Below are positions 49,001 to 59,467 of a stretch of DNA of 64,000 nt, in pieces. The notes under the pieces were generated by a model. That model was given only the letters and a program-made list of their open reading frames with translations, searched no databases and was not told the origin of the DNA. The first letter of the stretch is position 1; each line of letters opens with the position of its first letter. A program made the translations under genes and the position numbers. The stretch is from Ophthalmolycus amberensis (Eukaryota; Chordata; Actinopteri; Perciformes; Zoarcidae): the NCBI GenBank assembly GCA_024529925.1, contig JAFEUB010000429.1, positions 54,267-118,266 on the forward strand, in the 5' to 3' direction.

Positions 49001-51748
49001 AGGTATGACGAGCTCGTTACAAATGAATCTGAAAGCCCCGCAAACGAGGAAGGGCCACAATATGTCGGCCCTCCAACACTGTCTGCTTGATTTGGAGCGT
49101 TGGGGAAGTTATGGCCGAGTGGTGGAGCTGTAGAGAAACGCTTCCTTTGCTTTGATGTCTGCTGTAATACGTTCACATGGCTCCCACACAGCTGGATGTG
49201 GCGATTGACGGAGCGGACGAAGTGGACGCAGACCTGACTCTGATAAAAGGTGGAGGGTGAGTACGGGTTCACACAGACGGCAGGACTTCACCAGCGCCTC
49301 TGCTTCCTGTCTCACGCTCGTCCTCTCTGTCTCACGCTCGTCCTCTCTGTCTCACGCTCGTCCTCTCTGTCTCACAGCGGCTGCCTGACGCAGGAGAAGG
49401 TTGTAGCCGGCTGCGCTAAACATTTCGTTGTCATTGCCGACTACAGGTTTGTGTTTACTAGTTTAACTCGAGGGGAGACGTGTAGTTACTAGACACAGTG
49501 TCTCTGCCGGCCCTCAACGGGGAACAATGCATGAATTTGTACGCGTTAGTTTTTAGGTAGAGAAGCACTGCTCTATACAGTGTGCCTCAGAGTCACTCTG
49601 AGAAACATCACCTCCTCTATAAGTCTCTCTTCTCACATGAGCTATTGCATGAACACGTTCATCCAGCAGAAGGAAACGGTCTTATAACGTACAGGTGAAT
49701 GAGCGTGTGGCCAGATGTGGTTCTTATCTTCCTCTTCCTCTCTCAGGAAGGACTCCAAGGCTCTGGGCCAGCAGTGGAAGAAGGGAGTTCCTATCGAGGT
49801 GATCCCCATGGCGTACGTTCCCGTCTCCAGGACCATAGCCAAGCGCTTCGGAGGGGAGGCCAGCCTGCGGATGGCTGTCAGTAAAGCAGTAAGTGTTCTC
49901 CTGCTTACTCGCAGCTTCACGTGACGTTACTCCTGGATATGTTTCAGAGTTTTCATACATTACTGTTGGATCACTGGCGCTCTTTCCAGGGGCTCGTTGG
50001 AGTCCTATGGTCCAGGGTTAGAATGATGGGTGGTGGTGATGTACTAACACTAGAAGAGCCTAAATGTCCTGTTAGCACTCACTGCTGTCTGCTCTGGACC
50101 ACACTACTGGCTGAAATGGCTTCAGTGTCGATCCAAATGTAACGCACGGGCCTCCACACGAGCACGCTGGTGACGCACGGATTGTGCCGCAATGTGCAAG
50201 CAAAGGTCGTGAAGAAGAAGAAGACTGCAAGCTAGTAGATATGGATGTACACGATGTCTGGTTTTGAAGTACTTTAAAAAATAGTTTTACGTGGAAGGAA
50301 ACGCATTCGACCCATTTGGAAGTGCACAAGAAGTGCACGTGGCATTGTGACAAACATGACCCTTGCACTGCGCCTGCTCTCAACAGAGTGGACCGTTCAT
50401 GGTTTACTTCAGTTCTTTTCACATTAACACCCGACAGGAGAGTCCGTTTCTTATTCTGGCTGCTCGTGTTTCTTCCTTTTGACTGACGAGTCGGGAAGCA
50501 GTGTGATGAGTGGACACGTCTGTTCACGCAGGAAGTCTTAATGATCACAGACGTGTTACTATTAGTAACACGTCTGTGATCAGACGTGTTACGTGTGGTT
50601 TAGTAACTAAACCAGCATTTGCCTCAGAGTTGCACATGGTCACTCAATATTTGCAAAAAGCCACATAGTTTGCCACACGGTTCTGCTTATCATAATTATC
50701 GAGACTTTGCCAAATTCAGTTTTAAATAAAAAAAATAATGTTTCGAGATTCATTGTAAACTGACGTGTCAGCACTTGTGTTTAACTCGTCGCGGTCACTC
50801 TGCGATGGATCATTCATCACACGGTTGTAGTTGTGTGGTGCGTTTAGTGCTTGGTGTTATAAACACACTTGTGTCTTCTGAACTTCACTCGCAGCCCTCT
50901 GGGTGTTGGAGTTAGTTGTTTTGGTGAAGTCTGTGTCGTTGTGGCTCTCAGGGTCCTGTGGTCACCGACAACAGCAACTTCCTCCTGGACTGGAAGTTTG
51001 AGCGCGCTGAGAACTGGAAGGAAGTCAACACCGCCATCAAGATGATCCCAGGTGAGGAGATCGCTCTCCGTTTATTAAGACAAAAGTCATGACGCACAAC
51101 CACAGACTGTGTATAAGAAGTGGGCGTGGCCATCGTGACATCACACATTGGTTCGTGGACTGCCGTTCTCAAGCATCCACTGGCGATTTCGTCTTTGCCA
51201 TCTGGGATTACGGCCGTCGCCATGTTGTTTTTGCAACCGATGCGGAACTTTTGAGACCTGTCAATCACAGTAGCCCCGCCCCTAAAGCATCCCCTGCTTT
51301 GTGGTCTGTTTGACTCTAAATGGACCATAATGTACGAAATGAACATCATGCTGTATTGAAGAATACTTGAAACTAGAGATTGAGACCATAAACTCATGTT
51401 TACAATGTTTACTGAGGTAATAAATCAAGAGAGAAGTAGTCATTTTCTCATAGACTTCTATACAACCAGAGGAGTCGCCCCCTGGTGGACACTAGAGAGA
51501 ATGCAGCTTTAAGACACTTCCTCGTCGGCTTCATTCGGCAGAACCGGAGGTTGCCGCCTGGTTCTAACCGCAGAGAAATGTTGGTTGGTTATAATTTAAA
51601 ACATTGGTGATCAGCCTTCTAAACTGGATTTGTGTGCGTGTCCTCTTCAGGCGTGGTGGAGACGGGGCTTTTCGTCGGCATGGCTGAACGGGCCTACTTC
51701 GGGATGGAGGATGGCAGCGTGCAGGTTCGAGATCCTCCCGTCAACTGA
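45922..51748 (+). CDS. rpia: rpia, ribose-5-phosphate isomerase A (9 exons, complete)
   Basis: The enzyme interconverts ribose 5-phosphate and ribulose 5-phosphate in the non-oxidative pentose phosphate pathway. Exons: 45922-46065, 47770-47830, 48595-48650, 48943-49002, 49192-49256, 49378-49446, 49747-49888, 50952-51051, 51651-51748; in phase, TGA end. From the downstream ATG (46009, good context AACATGG) the protein has 235 residues; from the in-frame upstream ATG (45922) it has 264. In the 235-residue numbering, GSGSTIVYAVDRL (25-37) binds phosphate and DGADEVDADLTLIKGGGGC follows at 84-102. Asp84, Asp87, Lys97 and Glu106 keep the spacing of the E. coli RpiA catalytic residues Asp81, Asp84, Lys94 and Glu103. 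Human RPIA likewise has an N-terminal extension before MSKAEEAKKLA. Confidence 0.96.
46369..46376 (+). repeat. hAT target-site duplication, left
   Basis: GTGTTAGC, identical to 47311-47318 on the other side of the element. Confidence 0.9.
46377..47310 (+). mobile_element. non-autonomous hAT-like DNA transposon in rpia intron 1
   Basis: 934 bp bounded by perfect 14-bp terminal inverted repeats CAGTGGCGGCTGGT / ACCAGCCGCCACTG, continuing imperfectly inward (TAGGGCCA / TGGCCCTC). The 8-bp target duplication GTGTTAGC is the length typical of hAT elements. Inside is a second inverted repeat of about 33 bp (46879-46911 and 47023-47057, around CGCGCAG...GGGGGGCTTGATCGTT) and a T run (about 47229-47254). 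No transposase reading frame is present, so it is non-autonomous. The intact TSD suggests a fairly recent insertion. Confidence 0.9.
47311..47318 (+). repeat. hAT target-site duplication, right
   Basis: GTGTTAGC, the right copy. Confidence 0.9.
47770..47830 (+). CDS. rpia: rpia exon 2
   Basis: The acceptor is CTCTCACAG and the donor GTGAGT. NNQVVGVGSGSTIVYAVDRL carries the phosphate-binding GSGST loop. Confidence 0.95.
47831..48594 (+). other. rpia intron 2
   Basis: 764 bp with an imperfect inverted repeat around 48245-48295 (GGGTTAGTTTG / AACTAACCC). No other feature was recognised. Confidence 0.45.
48595..48650 (+). CDS. rpia: rpia exon 3
   Basis: The acceptor is TGTTCCAG and the donor GTCGGT. 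It encodes AERVRQEKLNIVCVPTSFQ; the PTSFQ motif is a family signature. Confidence 0.94.
48943..49002 (+). CDS. rpia: rpia exon 4
   Basis: The acceptor is CTCCCACAG and the donor GTATGA. Twenty codons: ARQLILQHGLTLSDLDRHPE. Confidence 0.94.
49192..49256 (+). CDS. rpia: rpia exon 5 (catalytic)
   Basis: The acceptor is CCCACACAG and the donor GTGAGT. It encodes LDVAIDGADEVDADLTLIKG and GG, with the catalytic Asp, Asp and Lys. Confidence 0.95.
49301..49377 (+). repeat. 20-bp tandem repeat that includes the exon 6 acceptor
   Basis: Four units, TCCTCTCTGTCTCACGCTCG: a diverged one (49301-49320), two identical (49321-49360), and a last one reading TCCTCTCTGTCTCACAG whose AG is the splice acceptor. 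The upstream units have CACGC where the last has CACAG, so only the last offers an AG. Confidence 0.92.
49378..49446 (+). CDS. rpia: rpia exon 6
   Basis: The acceptor CTGTCTCACAG is the last unit of a 20-bp tandem repeat; the donor is GTTTGT. It encodes GCLTQEKVVAGCAKHFVVIA DY, including catalytic Glu of TQEK. Confidence 0.94.
49747..49888 (+). CDS. rpia: rpia exon 7
   Basis: The acceptor is CCTCTCTCAG and the donor GTAAGT. It encodes RKDSKALGQQWKKGVPIEVI then PMAYVPVSRTIAKRFGGEA and SLRMAVSKA. Confidence 0.95.
49889..50951 (+). other. rpia intron 7
   Basis: 1.06 kb holding the palindrome cluster at 50543-50613. Nothing else was recognised. Confidence 0.5.
50543..50581. repeat. 39-bp palindrome
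   Basis: Left arm GATCACAGACGTGTTACTA, one central T, right arm TAGTAACACGTCTGTGATC: a perfect 19-bp inverted repeat. It is followed by another AGACGTGTTAC (50582-50592) and a small palindrome GGTTTAGTAACTAAACC (50597-50613). Confidence 0.95.
50952..51051 (+). CDS. rpia: rpia exon 8
   Basis: The acceptor is GGCTCTCAG and the donor GTGAGG. It encodes GPVVTDNSNFLLDWKFERAE then NWKEVNTAIKMIP. Confidence 0.95.
51102..51570 (+). repeat. dispersed repeat family R1, copy 3 (rpia intron 8)
   Basis: The copy runs from CAGACTGTGTATAAGAAGTG through TAAAGCATCCCCTGCTTTGT and GAGTCGCCCCCTGGTGG to AGAACCGGAGGTTGCCGCC. It is the longest of the three copies and fills most of intron 8. Confidence 0.75.
51651..51748 (+). 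CDS. rpia: rpia exon 9 and stop
   Basis: The acceptor is TCCTCTTCAG. It encodes GVVETGLFVGMAERAYFGME then DGSVQVRDPPVN and TGA (51746-51748). Confidence 0.95.
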
Positions 51749-54149
51749 GGAGTCCGTCGTGTTCACTGCAGCCGCTTCCTCCTCAATGACCTCACTTTGC
51801 CCCACAAGTGCCGTGTTCGTGATTTCCACCCGACCGTGTTCGGCAAAAACTGTTCACACGCCTCAAAGCAAACTATTGAGGAGCCTGGTCCCACTGGGAA
51901 CGTTGACTCTTCCTGTAATAAGCGGGTTTGACTGAATGTGTGCAGAGCTGAGGTGGATCCCTGCAGAATGAAACTAAGGAGTGCCTTGAGATTATATTTG
52001 AAGCCCTATTTAGAGAAATGATGCAATTAAAGGTACATTTAACAGCTCACAATCATTCGTCAGCCTTTGGGCCTCTGCTGGGCTGCTGCCATGAGATCAG
52101 AGTAACATGAAGTCTGCTACACCATCAAGAAATTATGCTTACCAAGAAATTAATTTCTTGAATTAATATGCTAATTGAAACTGAAAAGAAAGCAAACCAA
52201 TTAATGAGATGTTTGACAATTAAGGGAAACCCTGTGGTGCCTGTATGAAAACTCCATTATTTGATTATCGTGTGACAATAATCCGGTGTCGCCCACATAC
52301 CGTATAGCACAGAGGTGGGCTGTAATGAATACCGTGTAGATGATTTAGGCTTTTAAACGTTTCAACAGAAAAACCAAAAATGGTCCTCGCACAGTAGAAT
52401 GGGTTCAGAACCATCCTCTTTACTAGCAGTTGCACTTGTCGAGGCGCTGTGGACGACTGTGCCGGTGAGACGAGTATAATGTAACGTGTACGTTGTGCTG
52501 CGTCAGACTCCTGAACGGAATTTATCGGATATATGTTTAAATGTGCGTCACGATATGGGAGTTCCTCTCCTCAGCTGTTCAATTTGAGCATATGATGGAC
52601 CAATAATCTGGGTTCCTGAGTGAAGACAGTTTGGGTTTTCTGTTGGGTTAAACTAGTCCGTGGACAGAGTTAAAAGTCCACATCCAAACCACTGACTGTG
52701 TTCCTTCATGCATGTACCTCCCGCCACTGTTGGCTCGCCATCGTGGCTGTAGGTTACTTTGTAGTAGAATATCTTATTCCTTACACAGTCTTGTTGCCAT
52801 CACCTTCATGTTAGATATAGCGTTAAAGAGACTGTTTTGATGAGATGATGATGGCCAAGTGTGCTGTGAAACGGTCCCAGTTGATGGTGAACTAATGGAG
52901 CTGAGATCTGAACCGCAGCAACATCGGTACGCTCTATGTGCCTCGGCAGCGCCCCGTTTCATTCCGATGAAGCGACATGAATTCATTATGTAGCTGGTCA
53001 TGTTGTTGGAACCAGAGGAATCCTTGAGGTTGTAAGAAACGACCACCATATTTCAGATACCTTTCATTCTGGAATGCAGCGGTTCACTCTGCTTTTGGCT
53101 CACGGTGCCTTACACCCTGCTGCTGTTTTTGTATTTGCAAGCAAATCTGTCTCCAAGCCACTGTTGTCATGTTGTATTAAAGTCTTAATTCTTCTCTCGT
53201 AAATCAAATGGAAGCAGGTGACGTGTACGTAGACGACGTGAAAGTTGAACTGAGATGACGGGTTGTACGCCATGTTTTTTTGCACCAGCATTTCTCTTAT
53301 TACTTTCTTTACCAATTGACTGTGATTATCATTTTGCTGTGACGGAAACTATTTTCTTTGTCAACCAATACAGAACCGTGATAACAGTATGCCTAATGTT
53401 TCTTTTTATTACTGAGAATTTGGTAAAAACTTAATTTTTGTCATTCTGTCATTACCCCATCATTCACTGGTTTAAGTTTTAGTTTTCCAGATGTGAATAT
53501 TTGCGTTATCTTGTATGATAGTAAACTAAATATTGAGTTCTGGACAAAACAAGCAATTATTTACTCCACTTTGGGCTAGTTTCCTAATCCATTTATCAAC
53601 AAAACCAAAAGTAATTGCCGATGTAGATAATTGTTAGTTGCAGTCGATGTAAGTGAGTTTTTTGAGTTTGTGTATTTTTTATGGAACAGACCTTGCTCTG
53701 TAAGTACATACTTTTTAAAAATGTTTTCATATCAAAGACGATGATGAAAAAACAAAACCTTGCTGGTGCCATTCTCCTCTATTGTCACCAGGGGGCGCTG
53801 TTATTCTAGTTCTGAGTTCACAATCTGACCTTTATACCACTCATTCAGAGATACACTAACTATATACTTTGAGCAGCTAACATGCTGATGTGTCCTACAG
53901 TAGCTGTCATGTACATTTATGAAAACAATTTAGGAACTTGAAAGCTTCGTGGACTCCATTGAGTTTTATTTAAGTTTCCGTTTTTAAAAACTAAATTCCA
54001 TGACGTACATTGTCATAGCCCTTATCTGTTTGTTTGCATTAACGAAAAACTCGTGATCAGGAACAGGAAATGCAGCTCTACAGTGAAGCCACGTTGAAGC
54101 TTTCTTGTCGGCTGTCCTGACAACTACTCTTGATTGACAGCTGAACTAT
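51749..54149. other. rpia 3' UTR and intergenic region
   Basis: There is no AATAAA close to the rpia stop. ATTAAA variants lie at 52026-52031 and 53176-53181, the first being the more likely poly(A) signal. A diverged dispersed repeat lies at about 53505-53650. No other gene was recognised. Confidence 0.45.
53505..53650 (+). repeat. dispersed repeat, relative of 770-1036
   Basis: GGACAAAACAAGCAATTATT ... AGATAATTGTTAGTTGCAGTC has the same layout as 770-1036, including the end GTTAGTTGCA. Confidence 0.45.
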
Positions 54150-54607
54150 CCAATATCGTGCTTACGTTTAGTCCGCGAGGGCGAAAATCGACCAATAGCG
54201 TTGTTGCTGTGACAGCTTCGTCTCTCTCATTGGACGGACGACGACACATCCCAGCCAATCATACACCCGCCACAGGATTCGCCATCGGGGATTTTTTTGC
54301 GTCACCTTTTGCTCCCGTTCTGTGCCAGCCGCTCAAGTGCGCATGCGCTGTTTTGACAAACATCGGATTAGCCAATAAAACGCACTGTTTGGGGGGCTGG
54401 AACATTCTGAGCCCGCCTTCTTGAGTGACGGGTCTCTGTTGCAATCGTATTCTGCTTAGTATGCGAGTAGCGTGATTGACAGCGAACGGCCCAATGAGAA
54501 ACGGCCGGATGACATTTTAACGAATGTAGGGATTTGACCGTCCAATCCCAGTGTAGAAACGAGGCGGGGCTTAGCGTTACCAAGGCAAGTCTTGAGTCAA
54601 GTATAAA
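54150..54607 (+). promoter_or_regulatory. eif2ak3: eif2ak3 promoter: seven CCAAT boxes and a TATA box
   Basis: CCAAT or its complement occurs at 54150, 54192, 54229, 54255, 54372, 54491 and 54542; TATAAA is at 54602-54607. This layout suggests NF-Y input and a start site near 54632 (inference). I looked for the ER-stress element CCAAT-N9-CCACG: the nearest match (54255) has spacing 10 and CCACA, so it is not a good ERSE. Confidence 0.6.
54602..54607 (+). promoter_or_regulatory. eif2ak3: TATA box
   Basis: GTATAAAGGG, 56 bp after the last CCAAT box and 213 bp before the eif2ak3 start codon. Confidence 0.5.
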
Positions 54608-54744
54608 GGGAATAACATGGTGTCCCAGTGGCTGTTTATGTTTACTTAAAGAACAGGTTTGAAAGGGCGTTTTTACAAGACACTACGGGATTTCATTTTG
54701 TAGTTCCACAGTTGTTGTTTTTTTGGTGCACTTTAACTTTTTTT

Positions 54745-54798
54745 ATGTTACGATTTACAAGACCTAGCGAGTGGCATGTAAATCTCATACTTCACTAA
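54745..54798 (+). other. upstream ORF 1 in the eif2ak3 leader
   Basis: Seventeen codons, ATG (weak context, T at -3) to TAA. The stop overlaps the next ATG (TAATG at 54796-54800). Confidence 0.55.
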
Positions 54799-54845
54799 TG
54801 TGCCAGTCTTACAAATGGAAAGGGGGCTTCACTTTGGAAACGTGA
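54798..54845 (+). other. upstream ORF 2 overlapping the eif2ak3 start
   Basis: Fifteen codons from ATG 54798 to TGA 54845, in a different frame from eif2ak3 and covering its start codon (54815). Its start context is weak (C at -3, T at +4). Confidence 0.55.
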
Positions 54846-55113
54846 GCATTTCCCTGGTGCTCCTGCTGTTGCTGAAATCGCTCACTGGATTCGGAACCAC
54901 GCACGCTCACCAAGGCTCAGCCATCGGGGGTTCGGGGTCGACCTCGGAGGGGGAAGATGGTGCAAGAAGAAGAGTCATGGAGTGCGGCTTGGAGAACGTC
55001 GGCTCCTCTCCGGTCATTGTAGCAGACGTTACCGTGGAGGATGACGAGACCGGGTCGGAGGCGGAGGCCGACGAGTCATTCGGGGAAAGTAACGGAAACG
55101 TCCAACCGAGAAG
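54815..55113 (+). CDS. eif2ak3: eif2ak3 (PERK) exon 1, partial gene
   Basis: PERK is the ER transmembrane kinase that phosphorylates eIF2alpha during unfolded-protein stress. Only the first coding exon is here: 99 codons plus two bases, donor GTACAA. It starts MERGL (human PERK starts MERAI), has a hydrophobic signal-peptide core about residues 11-26 (VSISLVLLLLLKSL), then a poorly conserved lumenal lead with VTVEDDE at 72-78, matching VTVEDAE in human PERK, and ends in an acidic run and QPRR. The lumenal beta-propeller, membrane and kinase exons lie beyond the right edge. Neighbour rpia supports the call, as RPIA and EIF2AK3 are adjacent in mammals. The start context is mediocre (C at -3, G at +4). 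Confidence 0.85.
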
Positions 55114-55647
55114 GTACAAAACATTTTATTTTATTTTAATTAAGTGTAACGTCAACTGTTAAGTAACTGTTGCAGCCACGAGTATTGTTACGCATGCAAA
55201 ATGTTTAACGAACGAAATGTGGACGAACCCCAACATGACAAACTCAATTAAATGAAGAAAAGTCTCTATTTTCTTATTTAAAGCAGCTAAAACAATCGCA
55301 TTGATTGACAGTCTCTCGCTAAGTATTCCTCCTCCGAAACTTGTTGTGGTTGTTGTGTCGCGCCTCGTTCTAACGTGTTTTCCAGCTCATCCTCCCGGAT
55401 TGTGTTGATACAATCTGATGGAAGAAATGTTAAGAGTTGCCATCAAACTGTTGTGAGCACAAAACATCAAAAAACAAAAAGTGTGACTTCATGTTGGTGT
55501 GTCAAAGTTTAAAAAGGCGACACGCGGATAACTGGAACTGGCTGATTCTGGAGACATGATAGGTGTTGTGTTTACGCATCATAGTGTGTTGTTTAAAGTG
55601 ACCGTTTTTAGGAAATAGACTATAAACACGCTCTAGTTCATCGACCA

Positions 55648-55650
<3 letters not shown>

Positions 55651-55695
<45 letters not shown>
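55651..55695 (+). repeat. (GT)n microsatellite
   Basis: 45 bp of uninterrupted GT. Confidence 0.97.
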
Positions 55696-55696
<1 letters not shown>

Positions 55697-58196
55697 TGTT
55701 GGATGATGTGTTCCTGCGCGCTGACAGCAGTCTGTAACGAAACCAAAGTTTGACATGGAATGAACTGACATGTTCCTGGTTGTGATCTTGGTGTTTGTTA
55801 GAACTCATGCACGTTAACAAAAAGCTGGAAATCCAGGTAACGTTGTAATCGTGCTCGTCACTCAAAGGTCAGTTAAGTCCGCATATCTGAGAAGTTGCAA
55901 AACTGCACTTGTTTCAGTTTATTTGATAAAGTAGCACGTTTGTGTCGTGGTGGTTCTGTTGTCCGACAGAGATCCCTGTGCGTGAAGGGGACCTCCCTAA
56001 TCACTTGACAACAGAGCCGGCGTCCACTCAGGACCCTCCGCTTATCTCCTCCTGTCAGCAGATAGGCTGCTGTGAGCTGGGAAAATAAAGTAGGGAAGTT
56101 GTCTCTTTTATTTTAATTGACCACAGTTAATTGGGAATTAATATTTGTGGCATTTCAAAGCTGTGACAAAGTGTCTGCAGCGTAATGTAAAGATGTCCAA
56201 AGGGTTTGACTTCACACGGTGACATGCTGTCTGAGGTCTGTTGTTGTTTATCAAAGTAGAAATAAGTAGAGTATCTTCAGATAGACATCATGGTCCGAGT
56301 TAGGGAATATGTCTGGGAGTTAACCTGAAGGCAGTTCAGTTGTTATAAATGAGAAAGCATGCGATGGGCGCTCCACCACTCAGACACCAAGAACACAAAT
56401 CAAACATGACAAGTGCATGTTAATATTTTATGGCTGTTATGCAAAGACGTGTCGCTCAGCTGAGGAAGAAATCCCCGGGATCCTGTCAGTCAAAAGTTCA
56501 GGACTTCACACAGATTTCAGGTTAACCGAACCCCGTCAGACCTGCTGCTGCTGCCCAAAGTCAGACGCAGCTCTTGGCGCAGTGGGCAGGGCAATTGATT
56601 TAGTCTTCCCTGGTAAACAGCAGGTTCTGACGCCCACCTTAGATGTTTGGCGCAGTGTTTTCTTCATGATGTTCCATCTCTCTGCCATATTTGTTTTTAT
56701 GTACCAGAACCATCACAGACACTTTTGAGTGTGATGCAGCATCTACATTCCTTCTTAGTCCGGCGAAGCACATCAGGCCGTTCTCTAAATGATTCTCTGT
56801 GTAGTTCTCTACATGTGCCGCTCAGTCAGTCAGAAGATTGAAAACCTTGTTAAAGTCCAACCTCTGTTCTTGCCGTTTGTTACCGTAATACTGAAACTTG
56901 CTGCTGTGTCTCCCGGTAAGAACAACAATGCAGCATGATTCCCCATTTGCAGTCCCTCTGTTTAATCTTGCACCTCACGGAAAGGCTTCCTGCATGACAA
57001 CTCCCCAAAGCCTCGCGTGTTAGTGCTTGTTATTTGGGATGCCATACTAACCCAGCATTGTCACAACAGGGAGCTGCCGAGCAGTCGGCCCCACGGAGCT
57101 CCAGTCGAGACCAAGAGCTGTAATTAATTGTCCTTATTTGTTATTTTGGAAAAGACAGAGGAGAAAAAGAAAAAGCTGTTTTACATGATGTTTACAAGAA
57201 TGCAGTGTTTGTGTACAGCGCTGCGCTGCTCACGCCCAGTGCACCTCCTCACACACGGGTCAGGATAGAAGTGATGGTGAAGCCTCTCTGGCGAGAGGGC
57301 AGCACTTGCAGGAGGATCAGGCTCCTGCCTCTCGTACAGTACCAAGATGAAGTTGAAAGTAATTGGCGGAGCAGTTTGCTCGGGCTCTGCAGAAAACACT
57401 CCAGAGCGTCACACCCTGCCGCTGCTGAGCTCTCTGAGCCTAAACGTTCGATTCCCAAACACACAAACCCACCTGCGTCTGTTTACCCTCCTTTCTCACG
57501 TTGCCCCAGCCTGTGGACCGCTTTCTCTTTCCCGTCTCTCGTGATCTTTCCTCACATATATACTTAGTTTGTCTGCCACCACGTATTGGCTTTGTGTCTC
57601 ATAACTCTCATAACTCTTTGGTTAATATGTACAATATATCGTCCAAAGCATCAGCGGTTTAAAGTGTTCCTTTCCCTCTTTTGTTTTTGGTTTATTACAT
57701 TAAAAATATTCTTGAAATATTGGCACAAAAGTCAGTTTTCCGTACTTGTCTAATTGTGTAATGATCGAAGTACATTGAACAAAGTTTTTATTTCTGTGAG
57801 TTTTCAAAATGCTGCCGCAGAGGGTGTGAGTCTACAGATCATCGATAACAAGCAGTAAACACTGACACGTAGAAGTCAACAAGATAAACAATTTACAAAG
57901 TCTCTCGGGAGGCAGATACAGGAAGGCTGAACAGGTGAATTATTCATTCAACAGCCGTCTGTAAAACAACAACACATGTTAAAGATGACGGGTTCAGCTG
58001 CGATAATAACGACCTCATAATATAATAATGAAGGTTGTCTTCTTAACTTGTGTCAAAACACAGAAAGGCCTTCGATCGCATCCTGTCTGTCTCTCTGCCT
58101 GGATGTCTTTGTTGAAGTCTGTCTCTCCCTCACATTCATTCTTTGTCTCTTGCTCTCATCCTGACTCTCTCTTTCACTCACTCACTCCCTCCCTCC

Positions 58197-58202
<6 letters not shown>

Positions 58203-58247
<45 letters not shown>
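58203..58247 (+). repeat. (CA)n microsatellite
   Basis: 45 bp of CA after a CT-rich lead-in. Confidence 0.97.
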
Positions 58248-58249
<2 letters not shown>

Positions 58250-59180
58250 CTCACCTCTCACACTCCTTCCCCAATGCTCTCCCTTACCTTCACACACACG
58301 TTGCTTTTTAATGTAACCCCTTGAGTATATACTCTACTCCATGCTCTGTTTCCATCCATCTGTCAGGAGAATTGCCGTTGAACTTTAAAAGTGCCACGAG
58401 AAATGAAGCATGATTTAGGTATGTTTCTTTCTTTAGGCTAATTTAGACTTCCAAAATGTCAGAAAACACATTTACAACAGAGGGACTACATGTCTAAACG
58501 TGGTTTAACAAACACAGTGATGACCGTGAACTTCAGAATAAAGAGGAAACCCAGCCGCGACTTCAGTGTCAAGCAATAAAATAGAACATTTTTTGGAAGT
58601 AATAGTTTTTTTTATGTCCAGCATTAATTAGGTCATCCTTTTGAAAAGGTATCGCTGTTTGCTTCTGTGACCTTTCAAGGCTTTTACCTGCAGCGGCTGC
58701 TGTTCTCCACGTCAGACAGACGAGATCCTGTGATGATAACGGCGTTAACACACCCTTGATCAACTTTACAGAGTCACTGTTTCAAACACACAGAACAAGA
58801 GTTCTGGCCTTGTTCATGGCACAGAATCCAAACATATGAACCCGTGTTACCTCTGAAGGAGTGCTATCTCTTCTCATGCCTCTCCAGCCCGGAGCTCTTT
58901 GTGTCGGTAAGAGAACGGAGAGGAGCGCTTCAAACACAGACTCTGGAAAACATTTTGTGCGGACGTCTTGAAAAGCAGTCTACGCTCAGATGTCACATTT
59001 TTTAAAGTTTCTGTCAGTTGCAGTCGTTCGGTTTTCTTTTCATCCTCCGCGCCCGTATCCTGTAATCTATAAATATTCGAGATGTTCACTTTGATCCGGC
59101 CTTCAGTTTGTGACGAAAAGCTGACGGCTGTCGCCTCACTTTTACCGCTGCCATCTATACGTTACAACCTCTGCTCTGGA

Positions 59181-59183
<3 letters not shown>

Positions 59184-59246
<63 letters not shown>
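59184..59246 (+). repeat. (GT)n microsatellite
   Basis: 63 bp of uninterrupted GT. Confidence 0.97.
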
Positions 59247-59249
<3 letters not shown>

Positions 59250-59467
59250 CATGCATGTGACTGTTTGACGCCTCCGCCAGTGAGTGCTCCATGGGGGGGG
59301 GGCCTCCAGCACCTCAGGGAGCACTTGGAGGTGAGAAGAGAGAGGACAGCAGCTTTGTTTGAACCTGCTTCCCCCCCCCCCCCTCACCCCACCCCCCCCT
59401 CAGGGCCCTGTGTAGCGGCAACAGCTCTTCTGGGCCGCCGTGCTTGCCGGCTGGCTCCCACCAGCCT

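Noticed and set aside
54255..54280. ER-stress element in the eif2ak3 promoter
   Set aside because: CCAAT is followed by a 10-nt gap and CCACA instead of a 9-nt gap and CCACG.
56570..56640. tRNA-like or tRNA-SINE segment (TTGGCGCAGTGGGCAGGGC ... CAGGTTCTGACGCCC)
   Set aside because: Weak A-box and B-box resemblance only; no cloverleaf and no SINE tail seen.
57530..57570. SLVIF-like translation as eif2ak3 exon 2
   Set aside because: Only four residues match; no acceptor and no following beta-propeller sequence.
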